A DNA stretch of 57,559 nucleotides from CAZGOM01 sp964542875 (GCA_964542875.1 CAZIWA010000018.1:1-57559), one strand, 5' to 3'; positions 1 through 8,515 are shown, counted from the first letter of the stretch. Notes: a model not told the origin generated them from the sequence alone. Numbers and translations: made by a program.

Positions 1-514
1 CGCCTTCGTTGACCAGCCCGCGAAACATTCGCCATAGCCCCACAGTTTACCGGCTTCTTCAACCTCTCTCCTATTGTTAGGACACTGCTATATACGACGC
101 ACCGGATGCGATTTTAGCTATTCTCCGCTACCCCACATATTCCTGATGCTCACTCAAATTTATCCTCGGACGGGTTACATTGGAAAGCCGCATATCTCAA
201 ACTAGATCGGACTGTTTTCGGTGAATTGGCTGCATCGAGGTATTTTTAAATAAACCCAATAATTTCCACCATCCTAACGGTTCAAGATAACAGTGAAAAT
301 GAATCGACTCACTTGCTGAAAAATAGCGCAACCACATGAAAGACCGAAGTATTTAGCCTCGAATTAAAATAAATTTCTCAAAACCAAAACAAATACTCTT
401 GCAGCACGCTGATGTTCTGATATTCTTGCCTGTGACGCAACTGAAAATGGTGAAATCTCTACATTTCGCATTGCTGCCCATCTATGTTTTTTTAGTGTTA
501 ATCCACGATTCCTC
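1..514. other. A+T-rich leader of the left island, no gene supported
   Basis: No convincing gene, RNA or terminator was found. The first 60 bases are richer in G+C than what follows, so the island edge may lie near base 60 or outside the window. The frame of the next gene is open from 413 (after a TGA at 410-412) but contains no ATG, GTG or TTG before 515. Its translation reads plausibly as protein, so an N-terminal extension lost by a frameshift is possible. No promoter with correct spacing was found. Confidence 0.4.
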
Positions 515-3500
515 ATGGACGCCCACAGGATCAAAACGCCAATGCTAAATACGACCTTTAATCTCAATCGAGATTTTCCTTCGACTTACCTGCAGAAAAT
601 ACTTGAACGAATCGAAATGGGGGGGCATTTTGAAAATCCATCAACCAGTTTATCTCCATCTGCCGGTAATCAATCTATTCAAATTGGATGGGGCCGTATA
701 TTAAACCCCATATCAAAAAAAGATCATATAAGCGGCGATCGAAGCGGGACATTTGGTACCTGCGATATTCTCAGATCATTCAATGGCTTACAGCAATTGT
801 GCGACATGCCCCATTATAGGATGTGCAGGGTTGCCCCATCATCATTATTACATCAAAGGTGTCGAGAAGCGTATCGGTCTTTGAAAGAAAAAATAAATAC
901 ATATATAGAAATAATTAATTGCGGCTCGAAAGCACCCGTTTCGGCGCCAAAATTCTCAAAAGTCTTATGTGCAATTTCCCAATACATGCGAGGAGATGAG
1001 AAAATACTTTGGAATGCCATTGACGCTTTAGAAAAAACCCGCGCAATGCAGCATGACGGAACTCTAGGCTTTCGCGGATGGAGATGGTACCTCGACAGTG
1101 ACTGGGGTGCATTCTCACCGAGCATTGGGCCAACTGCGCTATTAATCGAATCACTTATTTCTGTCGAAAAAGCGCTCATCCAAATCGGCCCTTGGGATAA
1201 ATTGAGCCAATTATCCAGTTTAATCGATTCCTCAGTTGAGTCCCTCTGTTGGCAATTTAAAACAGGTGTAAAACATGAGCCTGAGGAACGTATTTTGTGC
1301 CTTTTTGCTCTTGATGCATATAGTATACGACCATCTAAAACATCAGAACCTATACTACGACATGCCGGATTAATTCGCACCCAGCAACTTATTGAACTTG
1401 AAAACGTGCTGAGTGCACTAATAACGCCTGGTTTAGAACAATTAACCCTCAAATGCCGAGATCATGTTGCAACTCGACCACATCTAAGTCCGGATCGTCT
1501 TAAAGATATTAGTTTTGACATTTTCCTCCTTGAACCATTGATTCCCGCATTTCATACTTCTGCGAACCCTCCGCATCGCGAGCTTGCATGTCGCGCATTG
1601 CGACAAACTTTGAGCATCTTATTTGATCAACTCGATCGCAATCAGCCCATATCCACTCATTGGTTAGGGTCCATCGTAGACGTGATTATGTCAATTGACA
1701 CGCCAATTCATGAACAATCAAAATATAAAAACTACTGCCGCTTTATCACTGTGCCCGATAAACAAATGAGTTTCTTTCTTCTCAGTGATACTCAATTTGG
1801 AGACGATTCGACTTCCAATAGGCCCCCCTTGCCAGGCTCGTCAGATACTTATCAAGAAATTCAGGCGGCTGCGTTCCCTCAGCTCGTAACAGAAGCAGCA
1901 CTTCGACTCACAGAAAATTCTTCTCTTAATAATTGGACTGGCCTGATACATTTAGGAGATGTAGTATCACGCGCCAATTTTAGTTTACAAGAATCAGTGG
2001 CAATCAAAGCGCTTCATGATAGCGCAAATATATTAAAAACCCCAATAAATAATATTGTTATCTCCCCAGGCAATCATGATCAAATTCGCCCCGGATTACT
2101 TTCATATATCAAGCAGCACCAAACTTCAACAAACCCCAAAAACTGGACCATTGAAAGTTTTGTAGACACCTCTAATCAATACTTCTTTCGTCCCACATCA
2201 ACAGAATTGGGCTTTACGTCTTTCAAAGAGATGTATTCACGTGTAATAGGACGACATGTCAATATTTCAGAAGGCGGGGTTGAAATAATTTCTTTTCGAG
2301 CCCCTAGAATAACTGTGCACATGATTAATTTATGGCCACTAATTCGGTATAAAATAAAGCATGATTCTCTAGCTAGTAAAAAAAGAAACAAAGAGCAAAA
2401 TGAAGTTTATGGAATATCTTCCAAGGCAATGCAGGAAGTTCGGGAATTTTTAGAGGAACTATCGTCACCATCTGACATAGTAATACTTCTCAGCCATATA
2501 CCATGCCAGTATGTTACGCAATGGACGACAGATGATTCAAATCGCCATTCATGGATTGGCCCTCCTGTCGCCGAGAGCTTGACGAAATTTTTAAGCCATG
2601 TGACATTCAAATCCGAAAAGTTAGGACAAAAACCACAAATTCATTTGATTTTATCTGGTCATATGCAAACTACTCCAAAACTTCGTCCACACGGAAATGA
2701 AACTTTAAATTATGTTTCTGGCGCATTTCATCTTAAATCCAAAATCAGCAGCGGTTCATATGCTGCCAAGCTATCAATTGATGAAGGAGCAATTCGCATT
2801 GATCAGGTCGCGTTGAATACCACACGCAAACCGTCGCAGGGGAACGTTGGTCAACTACAAGAACCAATAATCTTGGCTATTGGAAAAACCTCCATCGATG
2901 CAGCGTCGTATCATGCGCATGTTCTTGATACCTATGACGCTGAAGCTGATTATTTCATTTCACAGACATATGTAGATACCAAGTATACCAAACTAGAGAT
3001 CGCGCGAGATCGCTTTTTAGACCTACTCCAAAAACGTTTCCCCAAGGAAGAAATTCATGTTTTAGACATAGGAGCAGGGGCTGGCAGGGACACGAAATTT
3101 TTTCTTACCCAAGGATGTCGCGTCACCGCTCTAGAAGGCTCTCCTCGTCTTGCAAAACATCTGGAAAAATTAAAGGTCATAGAGCAAAAAATAAAGATTC
3201 ACCAAATTAATTTCTTGGATCAGGAAAGTATGACTGCTACTCTATCTAACCAAAGTTTTCATGGGGTTTGGATGTGCGCGACTCTGCTTCACGTCCCGTC
3301 AATTGACGATTTGCGGACAGGCACTGAAGTCAATTTTCTTCATGATATTAAATTACTGAAACTCATTAGAACACATTTAATTCAGAATGGAATATTTTAT
3401 CTTGACAATAAACTTGGGCAGGGTGCCCACTTCAAAGAACGCGGCAATGTTTATGCTAAAAGATGGTTTAAATATAGAAAAACCGATGAATTAGTCGATC

Positions 3501-3616
3501 TAATATCTCGCGCAGATCTTTCTAAAATCGAGACGGGCTGGCATAATGCAATAAATGGAGTCGATGCGTGGATATGGGCATTCTCTGAACCCAATAAATC
3601 CAATGCGTCCATTTAA
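515..3616 (+). CDS. Metallophosphoesterase-methyltransferase fusion protein, accessory
   Basis: This 1033-residue, three-part protein has no recognised full-length family. Residues 1 to about 410 are mostly helical in character; a Gly/Trp-rich stretch near 185-220 hints at an alpha-toroid repeat, which is a guess. Residues about 415-760 are a calcineurin-like phosphoesterase with the ordered motifs SDTQFGD (about 422), GDVVSR (about 481), GNHD (about 519), LLSHIP (about 659) and SGHMQ (about 715). The usual D-x-H and GH-x-H are D-x-Q and GH-x-Q here; a D-x-QFG variant is known in CSTP1/CPPED1-like enzymes. Residues about 845-1033 are a class I SAM methyltransferase, with LDIGAGAGRD as motif I and an acidic strand-2 end (ALEGS). 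Expected activities are therefore metal-dependent phosphoester cleavage and methylation; the substrates are unknown. The protein is probably cytoplasmic, with no signal peptide or membrane segment. It leads an operon with Nudix and HIT enzymes. Codon use is far more A/T-rich than in genes to the right, suggesting transfer. ATG at 515 is the first possible start; ATG at 542 is an alternative. Confidence 0.85.
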   Translation: MDAHRIKTPMLNTTFNLNRDFPSTYLQKILERIEMGGHFENPSTSLSPSAGNQSIQIGWGRILNPISKKDHISGDRSGTFGTCDILRSFNGLQQLCDMPHYRMCRVAPSSLLHQRCREAYRSLKEKINTYIEIINCGSKAPVSAPKFSKVLCAISQYMRGDEKILWNAIDALEKTRAMQHDGTLGFRGWRWYLDSDWGAFSPSIGPTALLIESLISVEKALIQIGPWDKLSQLSSLIDSSVESLCWQFKTGVKHEPEERILCLFALDAYSIRPSKTSEPILRHAGLIRTQQLIELENVLSALITPGLEQLTLKCRDHVATRPHLSPDRLKDISFDIFLLEPLIPAFHTSANPPHRELACRALRQTLSILFDQLDRNQPISTHWLGSIVDVIMSIDTPIHEQSKYKNYCRFITVPDKQMSFFLLSDTQFGDDSTSNRPPLPGSSDTYQEIQAAAFPQLVTEAALRLTENSSLNNWTGLIHLGDVVSRANFSLQESVAIKALHDSANILKTPINNIVISPGNHDQIRPGLLSYIKQHQTSTNPKNWTIESFVDTSNQYFFRPTSTELGFTSFKEMYSRVIGRHVNISEGGVEIISFRAPRITVHMINLWPLIRYKIKHDSLASKKRNKEQNEVYGISSKAMQEVREFLEELSSPSDIVILLSHIPCQYVTQWTTDDSNRHSWIGPPVAESLTKFLSHVTFKSEKLGQKPQIHLILSGHMQTTPKLRPHGNETLNYVSGAFHLKSKISSGSYAAKLSIDEGAIRIDQVALNTTRKPSQGNVGQLQEPIILAIGKTSIDAASYHAHVLDTYDAEADYFISQTYVDTKYTKLEIARDRFLDLLQKRFPKEEIHVLDIGAGAGRDTKFFLTQGCRVTALEGSPRLAKHLEKLKVIEQKIKIHQINFLDQESMTATLSNQSFHGVWMCATLLHVPSIDDLRTGTEVNFLHDIKLLKLIRTHLIQNGIFYLDNKLGQGAHFKERGNVYAKRWFKYRKTDELVDLISRADLSKIETGWHNAINGVDAWIWAFSEPNKSNASI

Positions 3617-3722
3617 CGAAAGTTATAGTAAATCACAGTCCTGTAATAATTAAATATCCACCCAATCTTCACAAACCGACATCTAATTCATTCATGGTGA
3701 AACATATAAAAGAAAGTAAAAA

Positions 3723-4187
3723 ATGAAAATAATCGCCTTTGCACAAAAAGCCTTCATCGTCCAGAACAATAAGCTTTTAATCATCCAGAAATCCAGTCTT
3801 GATCCATATCAACCTCTTAAATGGGAAGTTCCGGGTGGACGCATAGAATTTGGCGAGAGCATTGACGAGCACATAAAACGAGAAGTCTTAGAGGAAGTGG
3901 GGGTTGAAATTCAGCCCGGTAGCCCATTCCACATTTGGCAATGGTTTATAACTAAAAATTCCCCTGTCGATACTCCTACCGAAATTCAAATAATTGCAGT
4001 TGCTCGTATATGCGAACCAACTTCTGACGCTGTCACGCTAACCAATCAGGTCCATGACGACTTTATTGCCCAGGCAATATGGGTTCCAATCTCTGAGTTA
4101 GTTGGCATAGACTTCATCGAAAACATGCACAACGTTATTGATGCTTTTGTTAGGTACCACCTCAAGCTAAATAAAGAGACAATATGA
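3723..4187 (+). CDS. Nudix hydrolase
   Basis: The 154-residue protein carries a perfect Nudix box, G39-x5-E45-x7-R53-E54-V-x-E57-E58-V-G-V, so it should hydrolyse a nucleoside diphosphate linked to another group, using Mg2+ or Mn2+. Its length is normal for a single-domain Nudix enzyme. The N-terminus (KAFIVQNNKLLIIQKSS) is the usual first beta-hairpin of the fold. The substrate cannot be read from the sequence. It lies 106 bases after the phosphoesterase-methyltransferase gene, and its TGA overlaps the next start codon as ATGA at 4184-4187, so translation is probably coupled. It shares the A+T-rich composition of the island. The ribosome site upstream is weak (AGAAAG). Confidence 0.9.
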   Translation: MKIIAFAQKAFIVQNNKLLIIQKSSLDPYQPLKWEVPGGRIEFGESIDEHIKREVLEEVGVEIQPGSPFHIWQWFITKNSPVDTPTEIQIIAVARICEPTSDAVTLTNQVHDDFIAQAIWVPISELVGIDFIENMHNVIDAFVRYHLKLNKETI

Positions 4188-4933
4188 CCGATCCCATAAA
4201 GTGGAGAAAATATCTTTTGTTGGTTCAATTTGGATTGACTTCAAAAGCAATTTTAAATAAGCAAATTAAGCGTTACAAGCAAATCCATGCAAGCAAAATG
4301 ATCGCCGATCTCAGCGCATCGATTCAATTAGATACGCCTCAGTTGAAATATTTACATGTAATAAAAATCGTGCAAAAAAATGCAGTAGGACAACTCAAAA
4401 ACTTTCGTTTAACAGATTTGAATCAGTGGTGTGAATTACTTGCTTTCCTCCAGCTTGCACAGCCATCTGACGAGATATGGCACTGCAAAACGGATATCTC
4501 CTATGAAACCCTAAGTGTTGCAGGAAGAATTATTTTCGATAACCGAACAAATTCAACTCAAATTCTTGAGCAAGTGTGGAGGACAAGCCCTCGATTAATA
4601 GAAAGCTATTCAAAAGGAAAAATCTCAACATTCGCATATCCATATATCCACGCTATCCGCCCCACTTGGGGGTGGCATTTTCGAATAGACAACATTCATA
4701 TTCCACCAGATTACCCAAGCACTCAAAACCAACTACTGGAGGAAGGGCGAAAATCAATTCGTCTAATCGAGCGGTCTCGTGAACTTATTGAGACATTTGT
4801 TTGCGCGGCGACCTACGAAGACGTTTCTACCAAAGTAATTGGAATAGAATACAAAATAATAAATGAAAAACTGACCATCATCGATTGGGATACTGCCGAC
4901 GATCTCAGCGTAATTGAAAGGCTCCAGCATTGA
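4184..4933 (+). CDS. Unrecognised 249-aa protein between Nudix and HIT genes
   Basis: I do not recognise this family. It is a soluble-looking protein with no signal peptide or membrane segment. The N-terminal third is basic (repeated Lys/Arg up to residue 40). The middle has an aromatic patch (RPTWGWHFRIDN, about 160-171). The C-terminus alternates hydrophobic strand and acidic turn, ending in TIIDWDTADD. That ending is reminiscent of the metal- or ATP-binding strand near the C-terminus of some ATP-grasp or kinase-like folds, but this is only a resemblance. It overlaps the Nudix gene by 4 bases and the HIT gene by 4 bases. It is therefore the tightly coupled centre of the operon and probably works on the same substrate as the enzymes around it. 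Confidence 0.8.
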   Translation: MTDPIKWRKYLLLVQFGLTSKAILNKQIKRYKQIHASKMIADLSASIQLDTPQLKYLHVIKIVQKNAVGQLKNFRLTDLNQWCELLAFLQLAQPSDEIWHCKTDISYETLSVAGRIIFDNRTNSTQILEQVWRTSPRLIESYSKGKISTFAYPYIHAIRPTWGWHFRIDNIHIPPDYPSTQNQLLEEGRKSIRLIERSRELIETFVCAATYEDVSTKVIGIEYKIINEKLTIIDWDTADDLSVIERLQH

Positions 4934-5568
4934 ACCATCACTGCCCTTTTTGCTTAGAATTGATAAATCCCGCTTACACACTGAAAGTTCTCAATGTAAG
5001 CTGGCCGTTCTCCAATCGAATCCTCAATGATCATAAGGACGCCTTTTCTGTCGCGGGCGTGGGGCCGCAAACCTATCCTTACGCATTGATCATACCCAAA
5101 CGTCACGTCTCATCATTTATCGAAACCAAGAGCACTGAAAGGGCGTCAATCTTTGATTGTCTCGATTCTCTATTAAAACTCAATTCGTTTAAGTCTGGGC
5201 ATTTGTCTGTATTTGAGCATGGGGGCATGAGCATAAATGGTTGCTCATGCATCGACCATTGCCATCTCCATATAATAGATGGCTCTTATTCGGTAAAAGA
5301 TTGGATGGAATTAGACCTGTTGGATACTATTAAAGCCGATTTTACAATAGATAAACCGTCGACTCCAGCTCTATCTTATTTATTTGCTGGTTCTTATGCC
5401 GGACATCAAAAAATTGAAGGCTTATATTTTGAAGGAGAACCCCCTTCATCGCAATATTTCAGACGATTGATTGCAAAAAATCTCCAACAAGAACAATGGG
5501 ATTGGCGTATCGCAATGAACCCGGAATTTATGCTGAAACTAATCTCCGAAGCTAAACAACAAGATTAA
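4930..5568 (+). CDS. HIT-family nucleotide hydrolase or transferase
   Basis: The 212-residue protein contains the histidine-triad signature H110-C-H112-L-H114-I-I, which in HIT enzymes binds the alpha-phosphate of a nucleotide and provides the nucleophilic histidine. The N-terminus has CPFC at residues 5-8, like the zinc-binding CxxC of several HIT and GalT-like proteins. The strand-turn ALIIPKRHVSSF (residues 52-63) is the typical HIT-core region before the active site. The start is TTG at 4930, overlapping the TGA of the preceding gene as TTGA; there is no ATG near the conserved CPFC, so this start is well supported. It is longer than HINT-type proteins (about 115 residues). The extra C-terminal 90 residues may give substrate specificity. 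Galactose-1-phosphate uridylyltransferase-like or Ap4A phosphorylase-like activity is possible. Confidence 0.85.
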   Translation: MNHHCPFCLELINPAYTLKVLNVSWPFSNRILNDHKDAFSVAGVGPQTYPYALIIPKRHVSSFIETKSTERASIFDCLDSLLKLNSFKSGHLSVFEHGGMSINGCSCIDHCHLHIIDGSYSVKDWMELDLLDTIKADFTIDKPSTPALSYLFAGSYAGHQKIEGLYFEGEPPSSQYFRRLIAKNLQQEQWDWRIAMNPEFMLKLISEAKQQD

Positions 5569-5623
5569 TGTGTCATCAAACTACCCAAAAAATCTTAATA
5601 ACTTGTCCATGATCTTACCTCCC
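5569..5623. other. Right junction of the A+T-rich island
   Basis: Composition changes abruptly from A+T-rich to G+C-rich around 5605-5623, immediately after the HIT gene and exactly where a truncated copy of the regulator gene begins. No integrase, tRNA or short flanking repeat was seen at the junction. Confidence 0.5.
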
Positions 5624-5828
5624 CAGCGCCCGCATATCCCTTCCCGCGTCACTTCCACAAACCGCGCCCGCTCCTGGATCGACTCCGGCACATACCCGGT
5701 TTCACGATCATCATTTCCAGTGAATCAAACGCCCGGTCCACAATCGCATCCAGCGGCTGATCCACCCGGATATGCCGGATCCCAAACGGCACGATCTGCC
5801 GCCAGAAATTCTCGTCATACGCCGCCAC
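5624..5828 (-). pseudogene. Truncated copy of the 3' end of the GntR/LacI regulator gene
   Basis: These 205 bases align with 7364-7570, the C-terminal coding end of the regulator at 7352-8515, with about four substitutions and two single-base deletions (a C lost from CCCC near 5641 and another near 5698), or roughly 97 percent identity by eye. The deletions break the frame, and the promoter, helix-turn-helix part and original stop are absent, so this is a dead fragment. The high identity indicates a recent duplication. It is in direct orientation with the intact gene, so the sialidase-like gene between them is flanked by 205-bp direct repeats. Confidence 0.9.
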
Positions 5829-5838
5829 TAAAATGAAT

Positions 5839-5859
5839 AAGAAAACAGCACCTTTTCTT
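5839..5859 (-). terminator. Possible weak terminator after the sialidase-like gene
   Basis: A perfect 7-bp inverted repeat (AAGAAAA and TTTTCTT, 7-nt loop) lies 63 bases past the stop of the - strand sialidase-like gene. Read on the - strand, it is followed by a T-rich run. The stem is A/T-only, so it is weak. Confidence 0.3.
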
Positions 5860-5921
5860 CGGGGCGCCAGAACGCCAATTACAGGGGTATTAAGAGGCTC
5901 AGAGGATTGCTAGCAGCCCCC

Positions 5922-7169
5922 TCACCGGCCCGTCACCCGCACGCGCACCATGCGCACGCCTTGCACTCGGTGGCTGTTCCAGTTTTCGCGGAAGCGCTGC
6001 ACGTCATAGGTGACCAGCAATTCGTCGGGCGCCACCTCGTTGACGCTGAGATATTCCCACGAGTTGCTGTCGCGAACATTGGTGTCTTCCTGCACGCGCA
6101 GCCGGTCGTTTTCGGGGACACCCATGTGCGCCTGAAGGTCGACCTCCAGCTTGTGGAGGTCGATTCGGCCTTGCCAGTGGTTGCCGGTGCCGGTGGGGTC
6201 GATCATGACGAATTTCCCGCAGTGCCCGTAGTGCTCGGCCACGTAGTCGAACTTCGCCGCCTGTTGGAGCGAAGTAAAGGTGGACTTGGGCCTGCCGTAG
6301 GTGGCGACGAGTCCGCCATTCTTGAGTCGGCGGACGATAGGCCAGACGCCGGTGATGTATTCGTGGGTGTCAACGAGCTGAACAGGCGTGGGCTTCGTCC
6401 ACGTTTTCCCATTATCGGCCGAGCGCGCGTGCAGCAGCAGCGAGCCCGTGCGCGTCATGACATAAAGCTCACCCGAGGCCAGGCGCTCAAGCGCGGTCTC
6501 GTTGCAGCCCTCGGGCATTTCCTCTGCGGTCAGCACGACGCGCTGCTCGCGCCACTCGCGGCCGCCGTCGGTCGATTCATAGAGCATCACCACGGCCTTG
6601 TTGTAACCCTTGACAAGCTCGTAGCCAACCCCGAGCAGATGCTTTGGCGAGCCCGACTCAACGATGGCGGTAATGATCGTCCCGCCAAGCAGCACAGAGT
6701 CGAGGCTGGCGTTGGGGTCGTTGTAATTCGCTTTGTTGATGAGATCGAACCACGGGTTCTGCGGCTGGCCGAATTGCCGCATGGACCGAAGTGTTTTGGG
6801 AATGGTGCTGGGCGCATGAAGGACGACATATTCATGGTGCAGGTCGTGCTCATTGGTGGAGAACCCGCCATTGCCGTGGTACACGCCGGGGTGTTTCGCA
6901 TCCTGAAACCAGTAGTCGTCGATTTCGAAGTAGGAGCCATCGGAGAGAACCATGTTCCATTCGGTGCGCGGGCAAAGGTCGTCAACGATGTTCCAGGTTT
7001 TGCCGCCGTCGTGTGAGTGGTAGGAGCAATTGGGGGTGAAGTTGTTGTCGGGGCCGATGCCCAGCGACATGCGCAGCAGGCCGGAAGGGAAGTTGGCGAC
7101 ATGCGGAATGTATTTGCGGTTGACGCGGTCGGCGATGATGGTGACGGGCTGGCTGGCGACAAGTTTCAT
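5922..7169 (-). CDS. Sialidase-like BNR/Asp-box protein
   Basis: The 415-residue protein has three Asp-box (BNR) turns of the S-x-D-x-G-x-x-W type: SHDGGKTW near residue 52, STDGGREW near 202 and SADNGKTW near 256. This is the hallmark of the six-bladed sialidase beta-propeller. There is no obvious signal peptide (MKLVASQPVTIIADR), so it is probably cytoplasmic or exported by another route. Many planctomycete proteins of this kind are annotated exo-alpha-sialidase without proof, and the true substrate is unknown. It is encoded downstream of the GntR/LacI regulator and DUF4838 genes on the same strand, with a 182-base gap that contains a 24-base palindrome, so it may have its own promoter. Direct repeats of the regulator 3' end flank it. 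Confidence 0.85.
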   Translation of the reverse strand: MKLVASQPVTIIADRVNRKYIPHVANFPSGLLRMSLGIGPDNNFTPNCSYHSHDGGKTWNIVDDLCPRTEWNMVLSDGSYFEIDDYWFQDAKHPGVYHGNGGFSTNEHDLHHEYVVLHAPSTIPKTLRSMRQFGQPQNPWFDLINKANYNDPNASLDSVLLGGTIITAIVESGSPKHLLGVGYELVKGYNKAVVMLYESTDGGREWREQRVVLTAEEMPEGCNETALERLASGELYVMTRTGSLLLHARSADNGKTWTKPTPVQLVDTHEYITGVWPIVRRLKNGGLVATYGRPKSTFTSLQQAAKFDYVAEHYGHCGKFVMIDPTGTGNHWQGRIDLHKLEVDLQAHMGVPENDRLRVQEDTNVRDSNSWEYLSVNEVAPDELLVTYDVQRFRENWNSHRVQGVRMVRVRVTGR

Positions 7170-7202
7170 GGTGAATACCGTTTATGGATGAGATTGTGCG
7201 AT

Positions 7203-7226
7203 GGGAAATGGTACCGATAATTTCCC
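7203..7226. promoter_or_regulatory. Palindromic operator candidate upstream of the sialidase-like gene
   Basis: Perfect arms GGGAAAT and ATTTCCC are separated by 10 nt that contain a further GGTACC palindrome. The site lies 34-57 bases before the start codon of the - strand sialidase-like gene and next to a GntR/LacI regulator gene, which makes it a plausible operator. A transcript hairpin is the alternative. Confidence 0.45.
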
Positions 7227-7351
7227 GTTTCGGATTCGCAACTGGAGTAACGCAGCGGCCACCCATGCAACAAGACCTGAGCGCATTAAGCCGCCTTCGT
7301 AAAACGGCAACGCCCCCGGCACTTCAATTCACAATCCGCAATTCCCCGCCC

Positions 7352-8515
7352 TCACCCCATCTTCAGCGCCCGCATATCCCCTTCCCGCGTCACTTCCACA
7401 AACCGCGCCCGCTCCTCGATCGACTCCGGCACATACCCCGGTTTCACGATCATCATTTCCAGCGAATCAAACGCCCGGTCCACAATCGCATCCAGCGGCT
7501 GATCCACCCGGATATGCCGGATCCCAAACGGCACGATCTGCCGCCAGAAGTTCTCGTCGTACGCCGCCACCAGCACTTTTTCGCCCAGCTCGATCGGCGT
7601 CCCCTTCAGCGCGTTGTAGATATCCGTAAACCGGTGAATCCCGCTCACCACAAACACCGCCGTAGGCGGGTCCTTCAACTTCAACAACCCCTGAATTTGT
7701 TCCTCCACCGACCCGGCCAGAAAATATTCCTCCCCCAGCTTCACCTTGTTTTCCTTCAAGGCCATCCGCACCCCCACCAGTCGCCTGCTCGTCGCCCCCT
7801 TGTACGAAACCAGGTCCATATACAAAAAAGCGATCCGCTGATGCCCCTGCCGGATCAGCCACTCCGTCATCCGGTATGAATCCCCCTCGTTGTCGCTGTC
7901 GAAGCACGCCAGTCCCGGCACCGCCGACGCCCCCAGGCCCACCATGGGCGTGCCGGATGCCGTCAATTGCTCCACTTCCGCCTTAGACCGGCCGGACCCC
8001 AGGTCCAGCACGTTCCCCAGCAGCACCACCCCGTCGACAAGCTGAAATCGGTCAAACTCATCATGCAGCTTCACGTCAGGCGAAACATGCCTGTACAAAA
8101 CCGTCCGATGGCTCTGGATGATCAGCCGCTGAAACTGCTCCAGCGCCCGCACCATGTATGCGGACTTCATCATGTCCGCGTACTTCACCAGCCCCAATAG
8201 CCCGATGGCCCGTTTTTCGCGCCGCATCGCCACGCGCGTGCCGCTGCCCACCCGGGCCTCCAGCACGCCTTGCTCCACCAGCGTGCGCAGCCCGCGCGTC
8301 ACCGTGGTGTAGGAGACGCCCAGGTCGCGCACCAACTGCCTCACTGATGGCACCGCGTCGCCGGGCGCCAGCCGGCCGGAAGCGATCTGCTTCCTAAGCT
8401 CATCCACCAGCACCTCATAGCGAGGCCGCTCCGTATCCGCGGGCAGCTCAAATCCCGTCGAAACCTTGGATTTGCGCTCCGCACGTTGTCGTTTTGGCTT
8501 AAGGCCCTTGGCCAT
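7352..8515 (-). CDS. GntR-type HTH / LacI-type sensor transcriptional regulator
   Basis: The 387-residue regulator has a GntR winged helix at about residues 28-93 (YEVLVDELRKQIASGRLAPG, then PSVRQL and SYTTVTRGLRTL). A LacI/periplasmic-binding-protein-like effector domain follows at about 105-385 (core strands GLLGLVKYAD, DGVVLLG and VAAYDENFW). This GntR-LacI chimera (AraR-like architecture) typically represses sugar genes until a sugar binds. The gene begins 12 bases after the stop of the upstream DUF4838 gene, with a good ribosome site (GGATGG), so the two form an operon. Likely targets, by inference, are the palindromes at 7203-7226 and 11298-11318. A frameshifted copy of its 3' end lies at 5624-5828. 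Confidence 0.92.
   Translation of the reverse strand: MAKGLKPKRQRAERKSKVSTGFELPADTERPRYEVLVDELRKQIASGRLAPGDAVPSVRQLVRDLGVSYTTVTRGLRTLVEQGVLEARVGSGTRVAMRREKRAIGLLGLVKYADMMKSAYMVRALEQFQRLIIQSHRTVLYRHVSPDVKLHDEFDRFQLVDGVVLLGNVLDLGSGRSKAEVEQLTASGTPMVGLGASAVPGLACFDSDNEGDSYRMTEWLIRQGHQRIAFLYMDLVSYKGATSRRLVGVRMALKENKVKLGEEYFLAGSVEEQIQGLLKLKDPPTAVFVVSGIHRFTDIYNALKGTPIELGEKVLVAAYDENFWRQIVPFGIRHIRVDQPLDAIVDRAFDSLEMMIVKPGYVPESIEERARFVEVTREGDMRALKMG

Noticed and set aside
1..60. Possible end of a - strand gene at the left edge
   Set aside because: The frame stays open for only about 29 codons and shows no motif.
5570..5836. 88-codon frame on the + strand after the HIT gene
   Set aside because: It is the opposite strand of the decayed regulator fragment and is Pro/Arg/Ser-rich without motif.
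5907..7016. Long open frame (369 codons) on the + strand opposite the sialidase-like gene
   Set aside because: It is the mirror of a coding gene on the other strand; its translation is His/Val/Ala-rich without motifs, as expected from G+C-rich antisense.
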